This document shows, piece after piece, positions 24,813 through 33,597 of a stretch of 64,000 nucleotides of DNA. Below the pieces are notes generated by a model that saw only the letters and a program-made list of their open reading frames with translations, was not told the DNA's origin and ran no database searches. The position numbers and the translations under genes were made by a program. Origin of the DNA: Paenibacillus glycanilyticus. Its GTDB lineage: Bacteria; Bacillota; Bacilli; Paenibacillales; Paenibacillaceae. Location of the stretch: NCBI RefSeq assembly GCF_030161375.1, contig NZ_BSSQ01000006.1, positions 124,001-188,000 on the forward strand, in the 5' to 3' direction. Positions within the stretch are counted from its first letter, which is position 1, and every line of letters begins with the position of its first letter.

Positions 24813-25747
24813 ACGAGGAAGTGATTGTCAGTTTCTTGGCCTCCGCGATCCGTCTGTCGGTTCCGCTTCTGCTTGCCGCCCTCGGGATTTTGTTCATGTC
24901 GCGAAGCGGGATCTTGAACATCGGCATGGAGGGTATGGTGCTTATCGGGGCATTGTCGGGTGTCGTTGGAGCTTATTATTTCGATAGCGCTCCGGCTGGC
25001 GTATTGCTAGCTATTCTCGTAACCGGCCTTGTTGGACTGCTGTTTGGTTTCCTCGTCATTACGACGGGGGCGGATCAGGTGGTGATCGGAACGGCGCTGA
25101 ATCTGTTCGGTTTAGGGCTTACAACGGTGTTTGGCCGGAGTTTGCTTGGCATGGGACAGGAGGCGGTGCAGGTAAAAGGCATTCCGAGCGTGCCGATTCC
25201 GCTGCTGAGCGATATTCCGTATATCGGCGACGCTTTGTTTAATCAGAACGTGCTCGCTTATGTCTCTTATTTGCTCGTGCCTGCTGCCGCGTTTATTTTT
25301 TACAAGACGAATTGGGGGCTTCAAGTGCGTTCGGTAGGCGAGAACCCGCTCGCGGCGGATACGCTTGGCGTTCGGGTTCACCGCATCCGGTATATCTGCT
25401 GCCTCATTGGCGGCATGCTGGCCGGGGTAGCCGGCTGCTCGTTATCGCTTGGCATCTTGAATCAATTCACGGAAAACATGGTGGCGGGGCGCGGATTTAT
25501 CGCTCTATCGGCCGTCATATTCGGCAAATGGACGCCGCTTGGCACGATGGGCGCCTCGTTGTTGTTCGGCGGAGCGGACGCGCTGCAGCTAAGATTCCAG
25601 TCGTTTGGGATCAAGATTCCGTACCAGTTCATGCTGATGTTCCCCTATTTGCTTACGATGGTGGCGCTCGCCTGGTTCTCGGGCAAGAGCAAACAGCCTG
25701 CGGCAACGGCCGCTTCCTATAAAAGTCTCGCAGATCGGAGCAGTTAG
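24809..25747 (+). CDS. ABC transporter permease, nucleoside/BmpA type (second subunit)
   Basis: 312 residues, about nine membrane segments. RSGILNIGMEGMVLIGA is the counterpart of the block in the previous gene, and GRGFIALSAVIFGKWTPLG is the second conserved region, as in Bacillus NupQ. It pairs with the 390-residue permease to make the channel. It starts inside the previous stop codon and is followed 20 bases later by the ATPase gene behind GGGGGAG. Confidence 0.93.
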   Translation: MNEEVIVSFLASAIRLSVPLLLAALGILFMSRSGILNIGMEGMVLIGALSGVVGAYYFDSAPAGVLLAILVTGLVGLLFGFLVITTGADQVVIGTALNLFGLGLTTVFGRSLLGMGQEAVQVKGIPSVPIPLLSDIPYIGDALFNQNVLAYVSYLLVPAAAFIFYKTNWGLQVRSVGENPLAADTLGVRVHRIRYICCLIGGMLAGVAGCSLSLGILNQFTENMVAGRGFIALSAVIFGKWTPLGTMGASLLFGGADALQLRFQSFGIKIPYQFMLMFPYLLTMVALAWFSGKSKQPAATAASYKSLADRSS

Positions 25748-25767
25748 TTTAGTTAGGGGGAGAAACG

Positions 25768-27291
25768 ATGGAGCCGATTGTGGAAATACGCGGGTTAGTC
25801 AAGCGGTTTGGTTCGTTTGTGGCCAATGACCGGCTGAACCTGGCGATCCGGCAGGGCGAGATTCACGCCATTCTTGGCGAGAACGGCGCGGGCAAAAGCA
25901 CGCTCATGAATATGCTGTCGGGCATGCTGGAGCCGGATGAGGGCGAGATCCTCTTCAAAGGCAAGCCGGTTGCGTTCGCCTCTCCCCGGCAGGCGGTGAG
26001 CACGGGGATTGGAATGGTGCATCAGCATTTCATGCTGATCCCGGCGTTGACGGTAGCGGAAAATGTGCTGCTAGGCATGAAGCGGGGCCGCGGGCCGTTG
26101 TTCCGCTTCAAGAAGGCTTGTGCGGAAATTCGGGAGCTGTCGGACCGGTTTGGCCTTGATATCCAGCCGGAGGCAAGGGTAAGCGAATTGTCGGTAGGCC
26201 AGCAGCAGCGCGTCGAGATCGTCAAGACGCTGGTGCGCGGCGCGGAATTTATTATTCTGGATGAACCGACGGCGGTGTTGACGCCTGCCGAGGTGAAAGA
26301 TCTGTTCCGGGTGCTGCGGACGCTTAAGGCGCAAGGGAAGACGATTATTTTTATTAGCCACAAGCTGCAAGAGGTGCAGGACATTTGCGACCGGGTCACG
26401 GTGCTTCGGCTTGGCAAGCTGATCGGGACGCAAGATTTGGCCGGGACTACGCCGGCGGATCTGGCCCGCATGATGGTTGGCCGCGATGTGGTTGCTCCGG
26501 TCCGGAAGGCAGGAGTAGCAAGCGGGAACATCCGTCTTAGCGTGAAGGGGCTGCATGCCAGCGTTGACGGCGCGCGGGTGCTGCGGGAGCTTGCTTTTCA
26601 CATTCGGGAAGGCGAGATTCTTGGCATAGCGGGAGTTGACGGGAACGGACAGCGCGAGCTTAGCGAGGTGTTGTTTGGCCTGCGGCAGAAGGATTCGGGC
26701 GTCATCGAACTCGGCGGAGAGGAGTTGCACCGCCAGCACCCGCGAGGGATGACGGAGCGCGGCGTCGCGTATATCCCCGAAGATCGGCATAAGGAAGGGC
26801 TAATGCTGCAGATGAGCGTGGAGGAGAATCTGATTGCGAAGGAATACCGGAAGCGCAAGTTCAGCCAAGGCGGTTGGATCAGCCGAAGAAAGGTCCGGGA
26901 ATGCGCGGAAGAGCAGATTGGAAGCTTTGGCATCAGAACTTCCGGGGCAGCGGTTCCGGTCGGCAGGCTGTCGGGCGGCAACCAGCAGAAGGTGATTTTG
27001 GCCCGGGAGCTGATGCTGAATCCGAAGGTGATCGTGGCGATGCAGCCGACTCGCGGGATGGACGTAGGCGCGGCGGAATATGTCCATAAGCGGCTGCTTG
27101 AAGCGAGAGAGCGCGGTTGTTCGATTTTGCTTATCTCGACGGAACTGGAAGAAGTGATGGCTTTGTCGGACCGCGTTGCGGTTCTGTATAAGGGAGAGCT
27201 GCTGGACACGATGGATAGAGAAGCGGCGGATTTGGATCGTATCGGCAGGCTGATGGCCGGGATCCGCCCGGATACTTCTTGTGCCATATAG
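25768..27291 (+). CDS. ABC transporter ATP-binding protein with two ATPase domains, nucleoside/BmpA type
   Basis: 507 residues, two fused ATPase domains. The first is canonical: GENGAGKST (Walker A), LSVGQQQRVEI (signature), IILDEPTAVLTP (Walker B), FISHK (H-loop). The second is degenerate, as usual in the NupO/RbsA branch: GVDGNGQREL in place of Walker A, LSGGNQQKVILARE, and IVAMQPTRGMD in place of Walker B. It powers uptake through the two permeases encoded just upstream. The binding protein gene follows. Confidence 0.94.
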   Translation: MEPIVEIRGLVKRFGSFVANDRLNLAIRQGEIHAILGENGAGKSTLMNMLSGMLEPDEGEILFKGKPVAFASPRQAVSTGIGMVHQHFMLIPALTVAENVLLGMKRGRGPLFRFKKACAEIRELSDRFGLDIQPEARVSELSVGQQQRVEIVKTLVRGAEFIILDEPTAVLTPAEVKDLFRVLRTLKAQGKTIIFISHKLQEVQDICDRVTVLRLGKLIGTQDLAGTTPADLARMMVGRDVVAPVRKAGVASGNIRLSVKGLHASVDGARVLRELAFHIREGEILGIAGVDGNGQRELSEVLFGLRQKDSGVIELGGEELHRQHPRGMTERGVAYIPEDRHKEGLMLQMSVEENLIAKEYRKRKFSQGGWISRRKVRECAEEQIGSFGIRTSGAAVPVGRLSGGNQQKVILARELMLNPKVIVAMQPTRGMDVGAAEYVHKRLLEARERGCSILLISTELEEVMALSDRVAVLYKGELLDTMDREAADLDRIGRLMAGIRPDTSCAI

Positions 27292-27325
27292 AAGGAACAT
27301 ATCATTCCAATTGGGAGGGGTTAGG

Positions 27326-28366
27326 ATGAGAATGGGGAAACTGGCGAAATCGATGGCGGTAGTAGGCGTATGTTTGTTGATGATGGTGCTCGCGGCATGC
27401 GGCAGCGGAGGCAATAAGTCGGAAGGCGGCACGGCGGAGAGTACAGGGACGGCGGCTGCGGGCGGCGGCAAGGCGTTGAAGGTAGCGCTGTTAACGCCCG
27501 GTCCGGTGAATGATAACGGCTGGAACGCAACGGCATACGCAGGGCTGATGAAGATTAAGGAAGAGCTTGGCGCGGAAACGGCTTATTCCGAGAAAGTAAG
27601 CAACTCCGATGCGGCTGAGTTCATTCGCGGATATGCCGATGATGGTTATGACGTTATTATCGGACATGGCTTTGAATACGGGGACATTATGAAGGACATT
27701 GCTCCGGACTACAAGGATACTTGGTTCCTCGTTAACAGCTCCACGATCTCCCAAGAACCTAACCTCACCTCTCTCAGCTTGAACAACAGCGAACAAGGTT
27801 ATCTCATGGGTTCAATAGCGGCGCTGTTGTCCAAATCCGGCACGGTTGCGGCAATTGGCGGCTCGGATATCCCTCCCATTACGAATTCGGTGAAAGGCTT
27901 TGAACTAGGTGCCAAGGAAACCGTTCCTTCTATTAAAGTGTTGTCTACGATGCTGGGCGGCGACAGCGATGTAGCCAAAGCGAAGGAAACCGCGATATCG
28001 TTCATCGAGAAAGGCGCCGACGTCGTCATGACGAATGCGAACCAAGCGGGACTAGGCGGGATCGAAGCAGCGCAGCAAAAAGGCGTATTTGCCATCGGCT
28101 CCAACCAGGATCAGAACGCCAGCGGGCCGGATACGGTCGTTACGAGCGTCATTCAGGACTATCCGGAAGCGATGAAGGTTGTTGTGGAGCGGATTGCGCA
28201 GGGCAAGATGAAGGCGGAATCGCAGCTGCTCGGCGTGAAGGACGGCGCGATCTATCTGGCTCCGTTCCACGGCTTTGAAGATAAGATCTCGCAAGACATT
28301 AAAGATAAGATGAACGCCATTATCGATGCGTTGAAATCCGGCGACAAAGTCATCGGCAACCAATAG
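27326..28366 (+). CDS. BMP-family substrate-binding lipoprotein
   Basis: 346 residues. Lipoprotein signal with lipobox VLAAC (Cys25), then a Gly/Ser/Ala-rich linker and the binding domain: KVALLTPGPVNDNGWNATAY, then DAAEFIRGYADDGYDVIIGHGF and GADVVMTNANQAGLG. The fold is that of PnrA/BmpA, which bind purine nucleosides; some relatives bind other ligands. GGGAGGGG lies seven bases before ATG 27326. It captures the substrate outside the membrane for the ABC permease pair. Confidence 0.93.
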   Translation: MRMGKLAKSMAVVGVCLLMMVLAACGSGGNKSEGGTAESTGTAAAGGGKALKVALLTPGPVNDNGWNATAYAGLMKIKEELGAETAYSEKVSNSDAAEFIRGYADDGYDVIIGHGFEYGDIMKDIAPDYKDTWFLVNSSTISQEPNLTSLSLNNSEQGYLMGSIAALLSKSGTVAAIGGSDIPPITNSVKGFELGAKETVPSIKVLSTMLGGDSDVAKAKETAISFIEKGADVVMTNANQAGLGGIEAAQQKGVFAIGSNQDQNASGPDTVVTSVIQDYPEAMKVVVERIAQGKMKAESQLLGVKDGAIYLAPFHGFEDKISQDIKDKMNAIIDALKSGDKVIGNQ

Positions 28367-28385
28367 AAAAGGGAGAGTGGCTCAT

Positions 28386-29384
28386 ATGCTGACAGCAACC
28401 GTGAAAGATACCGTTTTGTTTCAGGAATGGCATCCCGTTTATATTGCGAAGGATCTGAAGGAAGAGCCTGTCTCCGTTATCGTATTGGGCGAGCGGGTCG
28501 CCGTGTACCGTGCGGCGAGCGGTCAGGTGTACGCGCTGCGCGACTTGTGCGTTCATCGCGGCGCGATGCTCTCGAAGGGCAGAGTGGAAGGAGAGACGCT
28601 TGTTTGTCCTTACCATGGCTGGAAGTATGACGGCAGCGGGGCATGCGTCTGCATTCCGGCTCAGGCGAAGACGGATAAGATCCCGGCGCGGGCGCGGGCG
28701 ACGAAATACCATGCGGTAGAGAAGTATGGTTTGGTGTGGGTATGCCTTGGCGACCCGGTGAGCGATCTTCCTTATTTCGAGGAATTCGAAAATCCGGATT
28801 ACCGTCCGCTTGCGTGCGGCCCGTATACGGTGCATGCGGCTGGAACCCGCGTGATCGAGAACTTTACGGATTTTGCCCATCTGATGTTCGTGCACGGCGG
28901 TCTGCTTGGCCATCCGGATTACGCGGAGCTGCCGGACTTCAAGGTGTTCAAGGAGAAGGGGCGCGTCTATACGAGCGACGTTCCGATCTTCCAGCCGATC
29001 GCCCATTCCGGCTCCGAGATGGAGGAAGGCACGACGTACGTGTATGTGAAGGAAGTATTCCGTCCCCTCGCGGCCCGGTTGTCGAAGCGGGATGCGGCTA
29101 CCGGCCAGACGTTATGGATCTTGCTGACGGTGCTGCCCGTGGAGGAGAAAGAATGCCTCGTCTATATGTCCGTCTCCCGGAACTACGGCTTCGACGTGCC
29201 GGATGAACAGTTCGTACAATTCCAAGACACCGTCTTCGAACAGGATAAATGGATTATCGAGACGCAAAAGCCCGAGCTGCTGCCGCTCGACTTGCAGCTG
29301 GAGCTCAACCACAAGGCGGATTCGCTGTCCGTCGCTTACCGCCGCTGGCTGATCGAGCTCGGCGTGACGTTTGGCACGACATAG
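28386..29384 (+). CDS. Rieske non-heme iron oxygenase, alpha subunit type
   Basis: 332 residues from ATG 28386, ten bases after GGGAG. Rieske [2Fe-2S] ligands C55-x-H57 and C74-x2-H77 are in DLCVHRG and CPYHGW. The mononuclear iron site is N159-F-T-D162-F-A-H165-x4-H170. Proteins of this kind hydroxylate or N/O-demethylate aromatic and heterocyclic compounds (VanA, NdmA-type). No ferredoxin or reductase gene is nearby, so electrons must come from elsewhere. It closes the amidohydrolase-ABC run at an 19-base distance, suggesting that the imported compound is oxidised and deaminated. Substrate unknown. Confidence 0.88.
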   Translation: MLTATVKDTVLFQEWHPVYIAKDLKEEPVSVIVLGERVAVYRAASGQVYALRDLCVHRGAMLSKGRVEGETLVCPYHGWKYDGSGACVCIPAQAKTDKIPARARATKYHAVEKYGLVWVCLGDPVSDLPYFEEFENPDYRPLACGPYTVHAAGTRVIENFTDFAHLMFVHGGLLGHPDYAELPDFKVFKEKGRVYTSDVPIFQPIAHSGSEMEEGTTYVYVKEVFRPLAARLSKRDAATGQTLWILLTVLPVEEKECLVYMSVSRNYGFDVPDEQFVQFQDTVFEQDKWIIETQKPELLPLDLQLELNHKADSLSVAYRRWLIELGVTFGTT

Positions 29385-29496
29385 GGAACGGCGCGGTGGC
29401 GCCGGCGAAGGATTGCATTCGCGTAAGCGGAGCGATAATGCGCTTCAGCTAAGCGGGAATTGGCTGAGCCGAGAGGGAATCCGCCAGAGCAGAACC

Positions 29497-29625
29497 GGAT
29501 AAGACCCTTTCAGGGTCTTATCCGACCGGTTTTGGCCGAGAAAAGCAAAATAAGACCCCGTGAGGGTCTTATTTGCGTAAATCCGAGGTCAAGTAATGCC
29601 GTTAAGGTCCCTGAGGGACCTTAAC
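29497..29625. repeat. Three successive perfect hairpins between convergent genes
   Basis: Hairpin 1 (29497-29523): GGATAAGACCCT and its complement around TTC. Hairpin 2 (29548-29574): AAATAAGACCC and its complement around five bases. Hairpin 3 (29601-29625): GTTAAGGTCCC and its complement around TGA. The first two share the stem core ATAAGACCC; the third is a variant and overlaps the stop codon of the MMPL gene. They lie between converging genes and may stop transcription, though T-runs are poor. Confidence 0.75.
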
Positions 29626-31840
29626 TCGTCAGCGGCCTTTCATCCTCCTTAGCGGCGGACGCAGCTTCTGGCTTCGACGGCCAGAATACCCACTTGCCGA
29701 TCCAGACCGTTAGTGCCGGTACGAGGAAGGAGCGGACGATAAACGTATCAAGCAGGACGCCAATGGCCGTCACGGTGCCGAACTGGACGAGCACTTGGAT
29801 CGGCAGCGTTGCCAGAACGGCGAACGTACCCGCAAGGATGAGACCGGCCGAGGTGATGACGCCGCCGGTTTGAGCGACGCCTTCTACAACGGCTCGGTTC
29901 AGTGGCATGGTCTTGCTCTTTTTCCAGATGCTCGACACCATAAAGATGTTGTAATCCTCGCCAAGCGCAACCAGGAAGACAAAAGCATACAGCGGAATAA
30001 GTCCCTGGATGGCGTCAGCGCCAAATAAGTGATGCAGCACGAGCCAGCCGATCCCAAGCGCGCTGAAGTAGGAGAGCAGCACGGTTCCCATCAGATACAG
30101 CATAGCCACGAAAGAACGCAGATAGATCAGCAGAAGCAACGCAATCATGCCGATAATGACCGGAATAATCTTATAAGCATCGTCGCCGGTTACTTGGCGT
30201 GTATCGTATTGCTCTGCCGTAGCTCCCGCGATCCAGACGTTATCCTTAGCATCGGCAATGCCTGCATCCGTAAGAGACTGTTCAGCTGCCGAGCGGATGA
30301 CCGGAATCATATCGAGCGCTTCAATGGAATAAGGGTTCATCGCCAGCTCCACATTATAAGAAACAATGCCCGCATCACGCGTATTCGCTACGGGTTCGGA
30401 TACGTTGCTGATGTTGGCGAGTTCCCCGAGCTTTTGCCCAAGCGGCACATCCTGACCGCCCGTTTTCACCAGTACCTGAACTTTTGCCAGACTGCCTTCG
30501 GAGAAGTGTTCGCCAATCAGGGTAAACCCTTCACGGGATGGCATATCTTCCGGGAAAGTAGATAGCGTATCGTACGTAAATTTGATCTGGGCGGAAAAAG
30601 CAGCCGTAATCCCCAGCACAACAAGCGTCGAAAGGGCAATCGTTTTTGGACGCTTCACAATCGCTTCGCCTAAGCGGATGCCAAAGCTTGGCTTTGTTTT
30701 CGCTGCCGGCAGCGGTTTGTTTTTCCGTGCGGCACGTTCGGCCAGCATCTCCGGCGTACGCGGCACAAACGGAAAGAAGGAGACGCGTCCGAGAATCGCG
30801 AGCAGGGCAGGTACAAGCGTTACGCTTGCGATCATCATGATGAGAATCGACAAGCTGAACGGTACCGCAAAGCGGTGAATCGCGCCATATTGCGCCAGCA
30901 GCAGGGCGAGCAATGACATCACAACGGTCAAGCCGCTCATCGTAATCGCGCCTCCGGAATCGCTAAGCGCTTTGAGCAAAGCTTGCCGCTTATTCGACTC
31001 TGTTGTCAGCACGCTGCGGAAGCGGGCGATCAGGAAGAGGCAATAGTCGGTTCCCGCGCCGAAGAGCAGCACCGTCATAATGGATAAGCCTTGCGAGTCA
31101 TACGTAATCCAGCCTTCATCCGCCATCCAGCCGAGAATCGGGCCTGTCAGGCCATAAGCGAACCCAACCGCCACCAGCGGAATAAGGGCGAGAATCGGCG
31201 AACGGTAGATCAGCAGAAGAATAATGAGGACAAGCAGGGTGGTTGCGATCAGGAGCGAAACATCGGCCCCTTTGAACAAAGAGGTGGCATCCACGCCAAT
31301 GCCCGCAGGTCCGGTAATCCGCCCGACCAAACCTTCTTCATCAAGAGCGGTATCAAACGGTTTGGTTGTAAAAATCGTTTCCGCGTCAGCCTGCAGCTGC
31401 TCCAGGCTGATTTTGAGCTCATCGGAGGAAGCTTCCTTGTCAAAAACAACCGTCTGCAGCATGGTTGTGCCGTCTTCCGACAACATCGCCTTCACCGCAG
31501 GCAGCGGCATTTGGTGAAGCGGCGGAAGTTCGGTCTGATGAGGAAGCGGGTCGTCCGCCAGCTTTTGCGATAACGCTTGAATCTGGGCAATATCTTCATC
31601 GGTCAAACCAGCGATGCGGTGCCAGGCGATAATCGCCGGAATGCCGTTATGATCATTAAGCGCATCAGCCTGCACGGAAGGGGCGCTGCTCTCGAGATTC
31701 GCCGCCGCATCGTTCTTATGATCGCTCGAAGACGGCAAGAGGACGTTGGCGAGGCCAACGATGACGATCCACACAACCAGCGTAATCCATCTTCCTTTGT
31801 TGCCGCTTACGGCGCCGGCGATCCGTTTTAATCCATTCAT
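29621..31840 (-). CDS. MMPL-family RND-type transporter
   Basis: 739 residues, two repeats of one helix, a large external loop and five or six helices. The proton-relay pairs of MmpL proteins are present in both halves: GTDYCLF in GAGTDYCLFLIARFRS and GEDYNIF in GEDYNIFMVSSIWKK. It probably exports lipids or lipophilic compounds; in Firmicutes relatives (YdfJ-like) are often controlled by an adjacent TetR protein. Its ATG overlaps the stop codon of the TetR gene by four bases, so the two are translated together and exporter expression should rise when the repressor releases its ligand-sensitive operator. Confidence 0.92.
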   Translation of the reverse strand: MNGLKRIAGAVSGNKGRWITLVVWIVIVGLANVLLPSSSDHKNDAAANLESSAPSVQADALNDHNGIPAIIAWHRIAGLTDEDIAQIQALSQKLADDPLPHQTELPPLHQMPLPAVKAMLSEDGTTMLQTVVFDKEASSDELKISLEQLQADAETIFTTKPFDTALDEEGLVGRITGPAGIGVDATSLFKGADVSLLIATTLLVLIILLLIYRSPILALIPLVAVGFAYGLTGPILGWMADEGWITYDSQGLSIMTVLLFGAGTDYCLFLIARFRSVLTTESNKRQALLKALSDSGGAITMSGLTVVMSLLALLLAQYGAIHRFAVPFSLSILIMMIASVTLVPALLAILGRVSFFPFVPRTPEMLAERAARKNKPLPAAKTKPSFGIRLGEAIVKRPKTIALSTLVVLGITAAFSAQIKFTYDTLSTFPEDMPSREGFTLIGEHFSEGSLAKVQVLVKTGGQDVPLGQKLGELANISNVSEPVANTRDAGIVSYNVELAMNPYSIEALDMIPVIRSAAEQSLTDAGIADAKDNVWIAGATAEQYDTRQVTGDDAYKIIPVIIGMIALLLLIYLRSFVAMLYLMGTVLLSYFSALGIGWLVLHHLFGADAIQGLIPLYAFVFLVALGEDYNIFMVSSIWKKSKTMPLNRAVVEGVAQTGGVITSAGLILAGTFAVLATLPIQVLVQFGTVTAIGVLLDTFIVRSFLVPALTVWIGKWVFWPSKPEAASAAKEDERPLTS

Positions 31841-32496
31841 CCATTCTCATCTCCTTTAATTTGAACAGTTGCTTCTTCTCTTCCAGCCTCGGAAGCCAGG
31901 CCAAACAGCAGCACGTCAACCGTCCGGGTGGCAAGCGCCTCAACCGGTATCGGACTTGCGCTGCTTCCGGGGCCTCCCGGCTTTCGTTGAATCATGCTCA
32001 ACAGGGTGAAGGAGGCTGCAAAAGGATCAAGCCCGTGTTGCTCCGCCGTCCGAATTTGTCCGGTCTGCTGGCCCTCTACGAACAAAGACGAGAGAGGGAG
32101 CAGATAACATTCCCGCCACCACTGCGTAATGAGCTGCCGGTTCTCCTCTTTAAGCTCGTGCCGAATATCCCGTTCCATTTGGCTGAGATCATCGGGCATG
32201 TGTTGCAAAATGTACGCGACGAGCTTAACCAGCCGTTCCCGCAACTTGCCTTCGCTTGCGGCAAGGCTATTCATGGCGATTTTGGTATCTTCGGTAACGG
32301 TTCGCAGCACCTCGGTATAGAGCGCTTCTTTGTCCGCAAAATAATGGTACATCGCCGGCTGCGTCAACCCGCATGCTTCGGCAATTTGACGGGTTGTGAC
32401 CGACCGGTAGCCCTGCTCCATGAACAGGTCATGCGCGGTATGGATGATCATGGCGCGGGTGGCTTCGTCTAACGGTTGTTTTTTTCTGCGTCCCAT
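31837..32496 (-). CDS. TetR/AcrR-family repressor
   Basis: 219 residues. N-terminal HTH: MIIHTAHDLFMEQGYRSVTT, with TRQIAEACGLTQPAMYHYFADK in the recognition part (YHYFADKEAL is the classic end). The C-terminal ligand domain is divergent, as usual. It is the first gene of an operon with the MMPL exporter, and two palindromes with TTTATC half-sites lie just upstream, so it probably represses its own operon and responds to an exported lipophilic molecule. Confidence 0.92.
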   Translation of the reverse strand: MGRRKKQPLDEATRAMIIHTAHDLFMEQGYRSVTTRQIAEACGLTQPAMYHYFADKEALYTEVLRTVTEDTKIAMNSLAASEGKLRERLVKLVAYILQHMPDDLSQMERDIRHELKEENRQLITQWWRECYLLPLSSLFVEGQQTGQIRTAEQHGLDPFAASFTLLSMIQRKPGGPGSSASPIPVEALATRTVDVLLFGLASEAGREEATVQIKGDENG

Positions 32497-32536
32497 CGAG
32501 CAGGATTCCCTTCTGTCTGAAAATACTTTAGCTATT

Positions 32537-32589
32537 AATTTATCGCGTGATAAATTATCTTTATGGAAGTTATTTTATCAATTGATAAA
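32537..32589. promoter_or_regulatory. Two palindromic operators upstream of the TetR-MMPL operon
   Basis: AATTTATC-gcgt-GATAAATT (32537-32556) is a perfect 8-4-8 inverted repeat. TTTATCAATTGATAAA (32574-32589) is a perfect 16-base palindrome. Both carry the half-site TTTATC/GATAAA, and their centres are 35 bases apart. Position and symmetry suit the TetR protein. In the first site the two half-sites are separated by four bases, in the second by four as well (AATT). Confidence 0.65.
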
Positions 32590-32641
32590 TTGCAAAGCAA
32601 GTCAATTAAGCGTAAATTCATCGATCTGCCACAATGAAAAT

Positions 32642-32679
32642 AAAAAAGCTGCCCCAAAGCCAATGGCTTTGGGGCAGCT
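32642..32679 (-). terminator. Intrinsic terminator of the aldo/keto reductase gene
   Basis: AGCTGCCCCAAAGCCA (32647-32662) pairs perfectly with 32664-32679; read on the minus strand it is followed by TTTTTT. It lies 20 bases after the stop codon at 32700. Confidence 0.9.
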
Positions 32680-32699
32680 ATCCTAATCATAACTCGATA

Positions 32700-33551
32700 T
32701 TAGAAATCAAAGTTGTCCGGGTCCGGACCAACGCGTCTGTCTTCGTTCAAGGCATCGATAGCAGCCATTTCGTCCGCGGACAGCTCGAAATCAAAGACGT
32801 TGCCGTTCTCGATAATACGCGCTTCCTTGATCGATTTCGGGATCGTTACGACGCCGTTCTGCAGATCCCAGCGCAAAATCACTTGAGCTACCGATTTGCC
32901 GTGTTTCGCCGCGATCCCGCCGAGTACGGGGTGTTCGAGCAGCTGGCCTTGCATAAGCGGGGACCAAGCTTCCAGCTGGATGTTGTGCTCGCGAGTGAAA
33001 GCGCGGAGATCGCGCTGGGCAAGCATCGGATGGTATTCCACTTGATCGACCATCGGAACAATTTCCGCATCCTTCATTACGTCTTGCAGATGATGTACGT
33101 GGAAGTTGCTGACGCCAATCGCTTTGACGCGGCCATCTTTGTAGAGAGTTTCAAGCGCGCGCCATGCGTCCTTGTATTTGCCTTCAACCGGCCAGTGGAT
33201 CAGATACAGATCGAGATAATCCAGACCAAGCTTGTTCAAGCTTGTCTCAAATGCCGCCAGGGTGGATTCATAACCCAGATCCGCGTTCCATACTTTGGAT
33301 GTGATAAACAGTTCTTCGCGGGTTACGCCATATTCGGCTATCGCTTCGCGGATGCCTTGGCCAACGCCTGCTTCATTATCGTAAATGGCTGCCGTATCGA
33401 TGCTGCGGTAACCGTTTTTGATCGCGTCTTTTACGGAATTAACGACTACGCTGCCGTCCTCGACTTTAAATACGCCAAGGCCAAGCCAAGGCATAGCGAC
33501 ACCGTTGTGCAAAGTAACTTTATCGTTTAAATGTTGTGCTGTAGTTGTCAT
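32700..33551 (-). CDS. Aldo/keto reductase (YvgN/glyoxal reductase-like)
   Basis: 283 residues, AKR5-type. The catalytic tetrad is visible: Asp and Tyr in RSIDTAAIYDNE, Lys in FITSKVW, His in YLIHWPVEG. GVSNFHVHHL and TIPKSIKEARI are typical NADPH-binding and barrel segments. It reduces aldehydes such as methylglyoxal with NADPH. GAGGAGA precedes the start. The MFS exporter gene ends 46 bases upstream in the same direction, so both may be transcribed from the HxlR-controlled promoter. Confidence 0.92.
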   Translation of the reverse strand: MTTTAQHLNDKVTLHNGVAMPWLGLGVFKVEDGSVVVNSVKDAIKNGYRSIDTAAIYDNEAGVGQGIREAIAEYGVTREELFITSKVWNADLGYESTLAAFETSLNKLGLDYLDLYLIHWPVEGKYKDAWRALETLYKDGRVKAIGVSNFHVHHLQDVMKDAEIVPMVDQVEYHPMLAQRDLRAFTREHNIQLEAWSPLMQGQLLEHPVLGGIAAKHGKSVAQVILRWDLQNGVVTIPKSIKEARIIENGNVFDFELSADEMAAIDALNEDRRVGPDPDNFDF

Positions 33552-33597
33552 GATAGATAATCTCCTCTTTTATTAATTTCATCTAGTTTATTTCCGC

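Noticed and set aside
31861-32472. 203-codon plus-strand frame opposite the TetR gene
   Set aside because: Exact antisense of a convincing TetR protein; no start signals and no family pattern.
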